Positions 36,322-44,507 of a DNA stretch of 64,000 nt are shown here, in pieces. The DNA comes from Bacteriovoracaceae bacterium. GTDB taxonomy: Bacteria > Bdellovibrionota > Bacteriovoracia > Bacteriovoracales > Bacteriovoracaceae. The stretch lies in contig JADHTQ010000020.1 in NCBI GenBank assembly GCA_016784965.1, positions 1 to 64,000 of the forward strand, read 5' to 3'. Below the pieces are notes generated by a model. The model was not told the origin of the DNA. It did no database searches and saw only the letters and a list, made by a program, of their open reading frames with translations. The first letter of the stretch is position 1. Each line of letters opens with the position of its first letter. The position numbers were made by a program, and so were the translations under genes.

Positions 36322-37035
36322 TTAGATGGCAGAAATGATTTTTTTGGCTACCTTTATTTCAGATGGTGTGATACTGCATTGATAAACTAAAATCTCAACG
36401 CCTGCAAGATGTGCTTTTTGAAGTAGCAAAACATATTCTGGATCAATTTCGATTGCCGGTGTAAAACAAGAGATATCTTCTCTTTGAATGATATAGAGCA
36501 TACAGGCCCGATCTTTGTTTTTTACAATTTTTTCAAGTTCCAATAAATGTTTCTGCCCTCTAGTGGTTACTGCATCAGGAAAAGATGCAATGTTATCACC
36601 TACTTTCAAGGTAACATTTTTTACTTCCACGAAACATCTATCCTCATCATTGTTATATAAGAGGATATCCAAGCGGCTGTTATCTCCAATTTTTACTTCA
36701 GGCTTAATAAACTTATATCCACTTAATTCTGAGATAATCCCATTTTTGATACCATCTATAGCAAGCTGATTGGTTCTGGAGGTATTTACTCCAATCCATG
36801 ATTTTCCGTTGTGAATTAGTTCAACTGAGTACTTTAGTTTTCTTTTGGGGTTATCGTGATAACTGAGTAAGGTCTTCCATCCAGGGGCCCAACAAGATTT
36901 CATACTTCCTGTATTTGCAATGTGGGCCGTTATAAGTTCGCCATTTTTAAGCTTCACATCCACCAAAAAACGTTTGTATCTTTTTTGGATGGTTCCTTCA
37001 ATTAGGGTAGTTTGAAATATCAAATCTTTCTCCAA
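36322..37035 (-). CDS. sfsA: SfsA family protein
   Basis: 237 aa, the normal length. Diagnostic stretches: AHIANTGSMKSCWAPGWKTLLSYHDNPKRKLKYSVELI near the N-terminus and the nuclease-fold core DILLYNNDEDRCFVEVKNVTLK...ASFPDAVTTRGQKHLLEL. The protein was named for sugar fermentation stimulation and contains a restriction-endonuclease-like core; its biochemical role is not established. Standalone gene on the minus strand, divergent from the gene at 37174. Confidence 0.93.
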   Translation of the reverse strand: MEKDLIFQTTLIEGTIQKRYKRFLVDVKLKNGELITAHIANTGSMKSCWAPGWKTLLSYHDNPKRKLKYSVELIHNGKSWIGVNTSRTNQLAIDGIKNGIISELSGYKFIKPEVKIGDNSRLDILLYNNDEDRCFVEVKNVTLKVGDNIASFPDAVTTRGQKHLLELEKIVKNKDRACMLYIIQREDISCFTPAIEIDPEYVLLLQKAHLAGVEILVYQCSITPSEIKVAKKIISAI

Positions 37036-37173
37036 TAACTTATGGGACTTTTTATCTTCATAGTATGTCTACATTGTTAACATACCTTTACGCTTTTTCC
37101 ACGAAATTTCATCATCAATACACACTTTTGTGTTAATAGTGTCTTAATTTATTAATAATTGCTAGGTTGAGCT

Positions 37174-38571
37174 GTGAGAAAAGTTAACATTTTGGCCACA
37201 ATTTTTACATTTTTTACCTTATCTGGAATGATATATTCTATATCTGGTGATACTAGTGCTTCTATGCAAATGCTTCGAGATCAAGATAGGCATGCAGTCC
37301 ATGTAAGATACTTGGGACTTGCTCTTTTGGACTTATCAGACCAGTTTAAAGGTGTAGACCGGGATACGTTGGACAGATTTCTCTACCTGCACGAAACAAG
37401 CAAAAGACAATTTCTAAACGGAAATACCTTTCGCATAGGAGGTCTGCAAAACGGGTTAAAGCATAACTTAAGCAGTACGGTTCACCAATCTTCTACTAAA
37501 GGTTCAGACAAGCAGTATACACGTTTATTAGAATCTTTTAGACAAGCGGATAAAGCTATTGCGGCAGATTTTTTTAGACAAGAGGGACTGCTTGGTCCAA
37601 ATGAAGCATTAGAAGATAATGCGCTTGTCCAGAAATATTTAAGAATAGAACACATTGCAAACATTGTGGAAAGAGGGAAGTCAAGTATTGATAAAAATTT
37701 ATTTAATAAAAAGGTACTCCCTGCTCACATCTATTTTGATGAAGCAAAAAATGATCTCGATTCGGCCAGGTTAGCACTGAGACTTCAATATGAGTATTAT
37801 AATATAGAAGAAAATGGTAATACCAAAAAATTGGTTAGAAATTACATGGAATATCGGTTAGCAAACTTTACACATGTTTTAAGAGTTGCCCGTTTGGGTA
37901 GAAGGTTATTGAAAGAACAAAGAGATAAGTTTGAAAATGTTGATCCAAGGATATTAGAGGAATTTCTATTACTACATTCTCAATCTCGTGTAAATACTTC
38001 ACAAGAATTTATAAATAGACACGGTATTGGCCAAAGGGAATCATTGTCTTCAAAATTGTACCAAAATTATAGTATTGATTTTCAAAACTTATCAAGTGGT
38101 TTAACAAGAGAAAACAAAACACTTATTGAACAGCTTGCTCGAATTGATCGCGAGGTAGTGATTGCTTTTTTTCGCAAAAAAGGTTTACTAGGTAAAAAAG
38201 AGCGTATTGAAGACAATGCTCTAGTTAAAACATATCTACATATCCAACAGATTGCAGACCTTGTGGATAAAGGAGGTTCTCCTGTTAGTGAAGAAGAATT
38301 TGGACGTAAAATCCTTCCTGCTCATGCTTTTTTTGCAAGAATTCTAAATGACTCTGAATCAGCATCTTTAGCTGCCATCTTAGAGCATAATTATGAACAA
38401 ATTGTTGGAGGAGATACATACATTCATAATGTCCCACTTTTGAGGTTGGCCATGAAAAGATATAACTGGGATCGCGCAACTAGTAGTTTTAAAAAATATC
38501 GAGGAGAGTGTTTACAAATAATGACAGAACACTTTTTAAACAGTCATATTCCTACATTTTCAGTCAGATAG
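37174..38571 (+). CDS. Exported protein with internal duplication, unknown function
   Basis: 465 aa from a GTG at 37174. A signal peptide (residues 1-23) is followed by two similar halves of about 200 residues each. The first contains RYLGLALLDLSDQFKGVD, LEDNALVQKYLRIEHIANIV and KKVLPAHIYFDEAKND; the second contains RLGRRLLKEQRDKFENVD, IEDNALVKTYLHIQQIADLV and RKILPAHAFFARILND. All-helical and His/Asp-containing, it might bind a ligand or metal, but no known family is recognised. The duplication is direct evidence from the sequence. Confidence 0.65.
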   Translation: MRKVNILATIFTFFTLSGMIYSISGDTSASMQMLRDQDRHAVHVRYLGLALLDLSDQFKGVDRDTLDRFLYLHETSKRQFLNGNTFRIGGLQNGLKHNLSSTVHQSSTKGSDKQYTRLLESFRQADKAIAADFFRQEGLLGPNEALEDNALVQKYLRIEHIANIVERGKSSIDKNLFNKKVLPAHIYFDEAKNDLDSARLALRLQYEYYNIEENGNTKKLVRNYMEYRLANFTHVLRVARLGRRLLKEQRDKFENVDPRILEEFLLLHSQSRVNTSQEFINRHGIGQRESLSSKLYQNYSIDFQNLSSGLTRENKTLIEQLARIDREVVIAFFRKKGLLGKKERIEDNALVKTYLHIQQIADLVDKGGSPVSEEEFGRKILPAHAFFARILNDSESASLAAILEHNYEQIVGGDTYIHNVPLLRLAMKRYNWDRATSSFKKYRGECLQIMTEHFLNSHIPTFSVR

Positions 38572-38611
38572 ATCCTTTTAGATAAATTGCTTCCAATTTA
38601 GTATTGGACAA

Positions 38612-38678
38612 TTTGCACATTTGCAAAAGACACAAAAAAATATGACATAAATACTTTGCATTGATATTATTGATGCAA
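38612..38678 (+). promoter_or_regulatory. Two inverted repeats with TTGCA-type arms upstream of the thioesterase gene
   Basis: TTTGC-N6-GCAAA at 38612-38627 and TTGCAT-N11-ATGCAA at 38656-38678. The second also holds the direct repeat ATTGAT-ATT-ATTGAT. They are 43 bases before the ATG at 38721 and could be operators; the cognate regulator is unknown. Confidence 0.35.
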
Positions 38679-38720
38679 GGTTTTAAATATTATGAACCGT
38701 ACAATCTTTAAGGAAATATT

Positions 38721-39134
38721 ATGACAGCAGATACAGACTATAATCCAAATGCTTCGGGAGATCTCGCCATAAGAACTTTAGCGATGCCCTCTGATGCAAA
38801 TCCCGATGGAGATATCTTTGGAGGTTGGGTACTATCACAGATGGATATTGCAGGCGGAGTGATTACCAAACGCTTAGTTAAAGGCAGAACTGTCACTGTT
38901 GCAGTTGATGCTATGACTTTTCATTTGCCAGTATTTGTGGGAGATCTTCTTTGCTGTTATGTAAGTGTAATTAAAATTGGTAATACATCAATCCGCGTAA
39001 AAGTTGAAGCTTGGGCCAATCGCGCATATGACCTAGAGTGGGTAAAAGTAACCGAAGGTGTTTATACATATGTTGCTGTTGATAAAAATGGTAAACCCCG
39101 AACAATTTCTAAAAGTAAAAAACAAGACAAATAG
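38721..39134 (+). CDS. yciA: YciA-type acyl-CoA thioesterase
   Basis: 137 aa single hotdog domain. IRTLAMPSDANPDGDIFGGWVLSQMDIAGGV is the YciA/ACOT signature with the catalytic Asp in the NxxGDIFGGW loop, followed by TVAVDAMTFHLPVFVGDLLCCYVSV. It hydrolyses acyl-CoA esters in the cytoplasm. AAGGA precedes the ATG. It is monocistronic, with a good terminator 47 bp after the stop. Confidence 0.92.
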   Translation: MTADTDYNPNASGDLAIRTLAMPSDANPDGDIFGGWVLSQMDIAGGVITKRLVKGRTVTVAVDAMTFHLPVFVGDLLCCYVSVIKIGNTSIRVKVEAWANRAYDLEWVKVTEGVYTYVAVDKNGKPRTISKSKKQDK

Positions 39135-39181
39135 ACTTCACAACCAAATGCACCGCAAGATGCTTTATGGCACTTCTCATT

Positions 39182-39221
39182 AGGGTCAAAAAGTTTATAA
39201 GAAGCTTTTTGGCCCTTTATT
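39182..39221 (+). terminator. Rho-independent terminator after the thioesterase gene
   Basis: AGGGTCAAAAAG (39182-39193) pairs with CTTTTTGGCCCT (39205-39216), with a single G-T wobble and an 11-base loop, followed by TTATTTA. Confidence 0.75.
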
Positions 39222-39234
39222 TATAGAAATTTAC

Positions 39235-39250
39235 TGGCACAAATTATGCA
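39235..39250 (+). promoter_or_regulatory. Sigma-54-type promoter
   Basis: TGGCACAAATTATGCA has the invariant GG (39236-39237) and GC (39248-39249) exactly 10 bases apart and matches the consensus TGGCAC-N5-TTGCA at all but one of the conserved positions. Transcription would start near 39261, about 45 bases before the ATG at 39306. It directly follows the upstream terminator, so it probably serves the secreted-protein gene alone or with the next gene. Confidence 0.65.
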
Positions 39251-39305
39251 GACAACTGTGCACATGTGCAAAGTTTTTATTAATATAATGTTCAAAGGAG
39301 TAGTT

Positions 39306-40139
39306 ATGGAAAAGAAGTATCTTAATGTATTGTTACTTTGTTTAGTTCTTTTTGGATCGATTAACTATCAGGCAAAAGCAGCTGATCAGGCTAGGTCCTA
39401 TGCAATTACCCATTGGGGTAACTGTGGAGGAAGTACTCGAGTTTGGTGGGATGATATGTGTATGGCCTGGCGTAAAAGGATGGATTCAAAAGGCTGGAAT
39501 GTCTGGTGGAACAACTTTCACCTGGTCAAAATTTCAAAATTTACAGATCCAGTTTATGCAGCTTGGGGCAAAGACAACGGTTGGTCCGGTATTGATAAAG
39601 GACATGCTTCACTCATTTGTACTCATGGGGGTCATAATAGTAATGGTTGGTATGGAGTTATGCATACTCAAGAAAATGGAGAATGTAATCTTAACGTAAA
39701 TCAAATGAAAATAGGGCCAGCATCTGGTGGAAGAATGCGTTTTTATCACATGTCATCTTGCAATAGTGTCAGGTGGAATCTAAAAACAAAGTGGTTTGGT
39801 CCAGCATCTGGTAAAGTACATGTGATAACAGGTTTTCATGGTTATATGTATATTGGTCGCAAATATGTTGGCGAATACCGCGACTTGGCTAAATATGGAT
39901 ATACAAGTAAAGGCGTAGGTAAAGTATGGATGGATAAAATGCATCATGTTGATCATTGGTACAATGCTTGGAAAACAGTTTGCCCAATCTCTTTGGGATT
40001 TGGAAATACTGCATCAGCTGCAAGTAATGCACAAAATGAAAGGTACACTAGTCGTTGGTCAAACAAAACACCATATTGGATGAATTATAGGTGGAAAAGT
40101 AAATGTAATCCAAATGGTGGACCAAAATTGCCAAAGTAA
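39306..40139 (+). CDS. Secreted DUF6345-like protein, Trp/His-rich
   Basis: 277 aa from the ATG at 39306, which has AAAGGAG 5 bases upstream; an open frame extends further 5' but lacks such a site and would overlap the promoter. A signal peptide (1-25, ending AKA) precedes a mature protein rich in Trp, His and Gly: THWGNCGGSTRVWWDD, GHASLICTHGGHNSNGWYGVMH, YHMSSCNSVRW, VITGFHGYMYIG. The pattern resembles the DUF6345 family of exported proteins, whose activity I do not know. Repeated His and Cys positions could build a metal or caspase-like His/Cys site, but this is speculation. Likely sigma-54 dependent. Confidence 0.65.
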   Translation: MEKKYLNVLLLCLVLFGSINYQAKAADQARSYAITHWGNCGGSTRVWWDDMCMAWRKRMDSKGWNVWWNNFHLVKISKFTDPVYAAWGKDNGWSGIDKGHASLICTHGGHNSNGWYGVMHTQENGECNLNVNQMKIGPASGGRMRFYHMSSCNSVRWNLKTKWFGPASGKVHVITGFHGYMYIGRKYVGEYRDLAKYGYTSKGVGKVWMDKMHHVDHWYNAWKTVCPISLGFGNTASAASNAQNERYTSRWSNKTPYWMNYRWKSKCNPNGGPKLPK

Positions 40140-40195
40140 TGTCAATAGTATTGGTAAAAAAGTGAATTTTATAATTTTAAAAATTGGAGTACAAA

Positions 40196-41212
40196 ATGAT
40201 CAAAAGAAAATATTTTATAGGAATTGTTTTTTTAGTTGGATTTGTTAGTACAAGTTTTGCTGAAAATGATTTGGGATCACCAAAAGAGGCCCATAGCTTT
40301 TTTACAAAAGATTACTCTAAGGGAGTTGAAATTGCATTTCCTAGATATCAAACTCAGAGGCTTCAGGCCAAGCTTAAAGTTATTGCTGCCAGGCATAGCC
40401 GAGGTAGTAGTCGTCTAAAAGTTAGCAATCTTAAAGAACTTGCAGCGACATTCAAAATTAGGCTTAGAGATTCTAGAGGAGAATATTTTGAAGATAAACA
40501 AAATACTTTAGAGGCAATTTCAAACCTTGGTAAAATGTATATGCACAAAAACCAAGATAACCTTGGTGCAATGAGCATGACTGCTGCAAAAAGAGAGTTA
40601 CCTAACGTACGTCGACTACATATTGATACAATGAAAAAAATTGGTATCAATCCTCAGCAACTTTTATTTTTTCAGACAGATTTTATGTTAATGCAAGGAA
40701 GAACAAATCCAAAGCTTAGCAATCAAAACAAGGAAACCCCTGTAGTCGTTGACTCGACATTTTCTTATGGACTACGACAGATTGAAGGAATTATGGTTGA
40801 AGAGAGTCATGTGAAACTATTTTCTAAAAATCAAAAGTCCGTGGGAACACTTGATACTGTGTGGCCAACATTTAAATTTCATCCACGACTTAGAAGTTTT
40901 GCATTACAGTCAAAGCAAGCGTTGATGAAGAGTATCTTACAAAAAGTTAAAATGGCAACTAGAGGTAATGAAGTTAGTATCAAAATGGCTGTTGTACTAA
41001 AACCTGTAAAAGTAGAACGCAAAGTTGTCTTTGTTCCTGCATTAAAAGTAGGGATAATGCCAACAAACGGTGAAGCCGGAGAGCTATTTTATGTTGATTT
41101 AAACAGAGAAAAAGCTCAGTATCAAAATGAAGAAACCTCAGATAAAAGATCAAGTCGTACCATTGGAAGAATACCAGGTAGAGTTGGTGGCGGAGTTTTA
41201 AGACGCATCTAA
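40196..41212 (+). CDS. Exported protein of unknown function
   Basis: 338 aa from the ATG at 40196 with GGAGT 5 bases upstream; a TTG at 40184 is less likely. A signal peptide (residues 1-22, ending SFAE) is followed by a basic mature protein without cysteine. It ends with an Arg/Gly-rich tail (GRIPGRVGGGVLRRI). It follows the DUF6345-like gene by 56 bp and may share its promoter. Its end overlaps the convergent pdxA by 15 bases. Confidence 0.62.
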   Translation: MIKRKYFIGIVFLVGFVSTSFAENDLGSPKEAHSFFTKDYSKGVEIAFPRYQTQRLQAKLKVIAARHSRGSSRLKVSNLKELAATFKIRLRDSRGEYFEDKQNTLEAISNLGKMYMHKNQDNLGAMSMTAAKRELPNVRRLHIDTMKKIGINPQQLLFFQTDFMLMQGRTNPKLSNQNKETPVVVDSTFSYGLRQIEGIMVEESHVKLFSKNQKSVGTLDTVWPTFKFHPRLRSFALQSKQALMKSILQKVKMATRGNEVSIKMAVVLKPVKVERKVVFVPALKVGIMPTNGEAGELFYVDLNREKAQYQNEETSDKRSSRTIGRIPGRVGGGVLRRI

Positions 41213-42115
41213 TGAACGTCTATGTGCTAAAATTGCAGACTCTAGTAAAAATAAACATCCACTAGGGTCTGCAGTATTTTTCCCAAAGAGTTCAAATGCA
41301 GTACCGTGGTCTACACTCATCCTAAGAAACGGAAGGCCTAGAGAGATATTAAGGCCTATTAAACCATTTCTTGCCTTAAACCAGCATAGTCCCTGATCGT
41401 GGTACATGAACACCAGAAGTTGACTACAATGCGCTTTTTGATAGAAATGAATAGTATCAGCAGAAATTGGCCCTATAAAATTTTTCCGAGGAAAATCTGC
41501 TTTTAGCTTAGAGATAGCATCTTCAATATTTTTCTCCTCTTTACCTAAAATTCCATTTTCTCCAGCATGAGGATTAATTCCTGCAAAGATTATTTCGTCA
41601 AATGGTTCAAAGTAACGTTGATAAGATTTAATGGTGAGCTTACTTTTTTTGTATATAAGATCTGTAGTGAGCTTATCTGTTACTTCATTTAAGGGGATGT
41701 GATCTGTGATCAATAGTAATTTATCATTCTGTGATGCAAACATCATAGAGATTTCATTGTTGTCGAAATGGTTGCGTAAATACTCTGTGTAACCGGCCAT
41801 ATTGCGGTCACCCAGGATTAGTTGATCTTTGGATGAAGGGAGAGTTAGAAGTATATCATTAGGTGCCTTGATCAGTTCTAAGGCCTTTTGAAGTGCTAAA
41901 GTTGTTTCTGGCAAGTGATGTTCATCTATATATACAATTTTTAACTCTTGAAACATTGCTAAAGTAAATGAAAGAAAATTTAAATTTTCAAGTAGAGTTT
42001 GCTTTGAACAAATCAAAGTAAACTGTCTTTGGCTTTCAATAGGCAATGTTTTGAAACTTTTAAAAAAGACTTCCATCCCTATTGAGCTTTGATGGCCTTG
42101 TGTAACATATATCAT
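41198..42115 (-). CDS. pdxA: 4-hydroxythreonine-4-phosphate dehydrogenase PdxA
   Basis: 305 aa, slightly shorter than usual (about 330). Visible motifs: FAGINPHAGENGILGKEE, GPISADTIHF, VFMYHDQGLCWFKA and NISLGLPFLRMSVDHGTAFELFGKNTADPSG, which carry the metal-binding histidines and aspartate. The N-terminal TxGDPAGIGPE motif reads TQGHQSSIGME, a notable change at the substrate loop. PdxA oxidises 4-phosphohydroxythreonine in the DXP-dependent pyridoxal phosphate pathway. It is downstream of the gliding cluster on the same strand. Confidence 0.88.
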   Translation of the reverse strand: MIYVTQGHQSSIGMEVFFKSFKTLPIESQRQFTLICSKQTLLENLNFLSFTLAMFQELKIVYIDEHHLPETTLALQKALELIKAPNDILLTLPSSKDQLILGDRNMAGYTEYLRNHFDNNEISMMFASQNDKLLLITDHIPLNEVTDKLTTDLIYKKSKLTIKSYQRYFEPFDEIIFAGINPHAGENGILGKEEKNIEDAISKLKADFPRKNFIGPISADTIHFYQKAHCSQLLVFMYHDQGLCWFKARNGLIGLNISLGLPFLRMSVDHGTAFELFGKNTADPSGCLFLLESAILAHRRSLDAS

Positions 42116-42194
42116 AGATGTAACCTTTAAATTAGTTTGAAAATGGTACTACCCCAGAGCATAAAATATATTGAATGCTTTAACAAGTGATAGT

Positions 42195-44228
42195 CTATTT
42201 TGTGTATAAGTTCATAGGTTGATTTACTTCAACAACGCCTCCTCCAAGAGGTGCTGGAAATTTAATTCCTCTTAGAACGTTGATGACACATCTTTGGACC
42301 TTGCGAGGTATTTTTCTTGTAGATCCACTGACTCCTGCTCTAGTAATGTGCCCTGAGGCTCCAATCACAAAATTTAAAGGAAGTATGCCATTAAAAGCAG
42401 TGGATGAATTTCTTAAAACTCTTTGGTAACAGTTTCTAAAATGGTGAATGTTGTCCATTAAAATTGCACGAATCACATCTGGGTCCATGGAGCCGAGAAT
42501 TACTTCACTGCTTGGTAAGCCTACAGTATAGATACTCTTTTTATTGACGATACCAGTCATTCCTTTACTAGTATCAAGTTTACCACTGGCCGCTCCTGTT
42601 AAGCTGCCAATATTGTGGCTGATTTTTGCACGTTTGATGGTTGCAGATTGCCCTCCAGTAGCAATAGAGGTTTCGCCTGGATCATATGCTTTGGCCACTT
42701 TTATTTTGGCCTTATTTAGTTGGCCACCTTTAGATAACAGTGCACTTACTGAACTTTTAAAGTCAAAACTTTTATATGTATCAACATGTCCTTTTGAAGC
42801 TGCCCGGGCCCTTGAGCGTTGTGGGGCCCTTGCTTTAGTTGGCTTTTTACTTCCTCCCCTTTTGGTACTAGTTGTAACGGTCTTTTTACGAGTAACTGTC
42901 GGTGCCTTTTTGGGAGTTGCCTTTTTTACCTTGGTTACACGTTTTTTGGGTTGTACTGTCTTTACAGTGGCTTTCTTTACAGTAGCTTTTTGAACGACTT
43001 TAGGAACTGTTGCCTTAGTAACCTTCTTTTTTACTTTTTTCACTGGAGCTTTTTGTACTACCTTACGGGCCTTTTTTGTTTTGATAATAGTTTTCTTTTT
43101 GGGTTTTCTGTAGAGGTGCTTTTTGTATAAAATTGTTGCGATTCTCTCGGGTGCTTTTTCTTTGTCTAATTCAGTGTCTACTTCAAACATCTCCATGCTA
43201 AAGATAAACACAGTCATAAAAATCATCATAAGTATTATGTATTTGCGCAAATCTTTATCTCTACTGATGATTGGAGCAAAATCAGTACTCGGAGGAGATT
43301 CTGTGCCACGTACAAATATTTGGAGGTTATCCTTATAAAATCTGATGATATCATTTTGCTCTAAATGTATGGATCGCATTGAGCTGGTGTCAGTAGCTCC
43401 TTGCTCACCCAAAAGCATAGTTTCATAACCATGTAATTTCTCTACAGTAATGTTGTGGCTTTCGACGTTAATAAATGGGACTTTTTCACTTGTTCCAAGA
43501 TATGGATATTCGATATCAGCCTTCTTGGGAAATTTACCGACCAATGTGTATTGTCCGCTTTTTTTAACTGGGAGATAGTCGACAGAAAAAATTTTATCTT
43601 TGAAGATAATAATTACTTCAATGGCCTTTGAATCAACTTCATAGTGAAAGATGGGATAGAGTGTATCTGTATCTTCAAAGATATATTCACTGAATTCAGC
43701 TTTGGGGTCTTTAGCTAGAGGGTATTCTATTCTTGGAACTTCCTTTTTTGAAAAAACATTCTTTCTTTTTAAAGACTCAAGCTTTGGTAACTTTTTAGTA
43801 GGTGGTTTTGGTAGATCAACAGGTGGAGCGACTTCTATTTTATCTGGAACCATTGGATCTAGCATTTCTAAAACTGGAGGCAGTACATCTCTTCTGTCAA
43901 ATTTTTTAAAAATAAATTCATGGTTTCCAAATTTTAATTTATCTCCAACTTTGAAATCTTGACTGACAACTTGTTTGCCGTTGATATAAGTACCAAACTT
44001 ACTGTTCATGTCATAGAGTGCCATTGAATCACTAGTTTTGATCTCTAAAACTGCATGAATGCCAGAAATTCCAAGAAAAGGCAAAACAATATCACAAACT
44101 TCAGAATTACCTACAAGCATGCGTTTGTTCTTTAGAATGAATCCCTTCTTATCGGTGCTCTTGGACGTGGAACATAGCTCAAATATTTCGGTGTTTGCTT
44201 TTCTTCTTTCTTGGTCTTGCCCATTCAC
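42195..44228 (-). CDS. FHA-domain / AgmX-PglI C-terminal domain gliding protein (GltG-like)
   Basis: 677 aa from a GTG at 44228. Order: an FHA domain (about 28-112; MLVGNSEVCDIVLPFLGISGIHAVLEI and YINGKQV), a second beta-rich cytoplasmic region, one TM helix (about 335-352), a long Lys/Thr/Val/Pro-rich linker, and a C-terminal TonB-like domain (about 575-677; IRAILMDNIHHFRNCYQRVL...FPAPLGGGVVEV) of the AgmX/PglI type. Myxococcus GltG has the same FHA-TM-TonB-like plan and spans the envelope as part of the gliding trans-envelope complex. It is the last gene of the cluster, after the small exported gene. Confidence 0.8.
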   Translation of the reverse strand: MNGQDQERRKANTEIFELCSTSKSTDKKGFILKNKRMLVGNSEVCDIVLPFLGISGIHAVLEIKTSDSMALYDMNSKFGTYINGKQVVSQDFKVGDKLKFGNHEFIFKKFDRRDVLPPVLEMLDPMVPDKIEVAPPVDLPKPPTKKLPKLESLKRKNVFSKKEVPRIEYPLAKDPKAEFSEYIFEDTDTLYPIFHYEVDSKAIEVIIIFKDKIFSVDYLPVKKSGQYTLVGKFPKKADIEYPYLGTSEKVPFINVESHNITVEKLHGYETMLLGEQGATDTSSMRSIHLEQNDIIRFYKDNLQIFVRGTESPPSTDFAPIISRDKDLRKYIILMMIFMTVFIFSMEMFEVDTELDKEKAPERIATILYKKHLYRKPKKKTIIKTKKARKVVQKAPVKKVKKKVTKATVPKVVQKATVKKATVKTVQPKKRVTKVKKATPKKAPTVTRKKTVTTSTKRGGSKKPTKARAPQRSRARAASKGHVDTYKSFDFKSSVSALLSKGGQLNKAKIKVAKAYDPGETSIATGGQSATIKRAKISHNIGSLTGAASGKLDTSKGMTGIVNKKSIYTVGLPSSEVILGSMDPDVIRAILMDNIHHFRNCYQRVLRNSSTAFNGILPLNFVIGASGHITRAGVSGSTRKIPRKVQRCVINVLRGIKFPAPLGGGVVEVNQPMNLYTK

Positions 44229-44253
44229 TTTTAAATCCTAAAGTTATACGTTT

Positions 44254-44505
44254 TTATCTAATTCTTTCAATTGCTTTTCTAATTTCCGGATTGAAATTTC
44301 TTCTATAAGGCAGCTTGTTTCTATACTTTCTACCAAAACGTGGTTTAATAGAAATATCACCTGGGGAGCCTGTATCACCTTCGACAATAATAGTATCAAG
44401 ATTAAATTTTTCATACTCTTTATACTTATACTTAACTCGTTCTTCTGCACTTGAAGGTAAGACTAACATGTACATAAAAATCAATATTATATTAAAGGTT
44501 TTCAT
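44254..44505 (-). CDS. Small exported protein in the gliding cluster (GltF-like position)
   Basis: 83 aa with a signal peptide (1-20, ending SSAEE), an acidic-hydrophobic core FNLDTIIVEGDTGSPGDISIK and a basic tail. It begins 2 bases after the TPR lipoprotein stop and ends 25 bases before the FHA gene, so it is clearly in the operon. In Myxococcus gltF occupies the same slot between gltE and gltG. A competing 68-aa frame on the same strand (44244-44450) lacks a signal peptide and is less likely. Confidence 0.6.
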   Translation of the reverse strand: MKTFNIILIFMYMLVLPSSAEERVKYKYKEYEKFNLDTIIVEGDTGSPGDISIKPRFGRKYRNKLPYRRNFNPEIRKAIERIR

Positions 44506-44507
44506 TT

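Noticed and set aside
42544-43130. Plus-strand frames opposite the Thr/Lys-rich linker of the FHA protein
   Set aside because: Low-complexity antisense of AAA/ACT codons; the minus-strand gene has recognisable FHA and TonB-like ends and reads through without a break.
44244-44450. 68-aa minus-strand frame overlapping the small gliding-cluster protein
   Set aside because: Lacks a signal peptide and ribosome binding site, whereas the 83-aa frame has both and fits the operon spacing.
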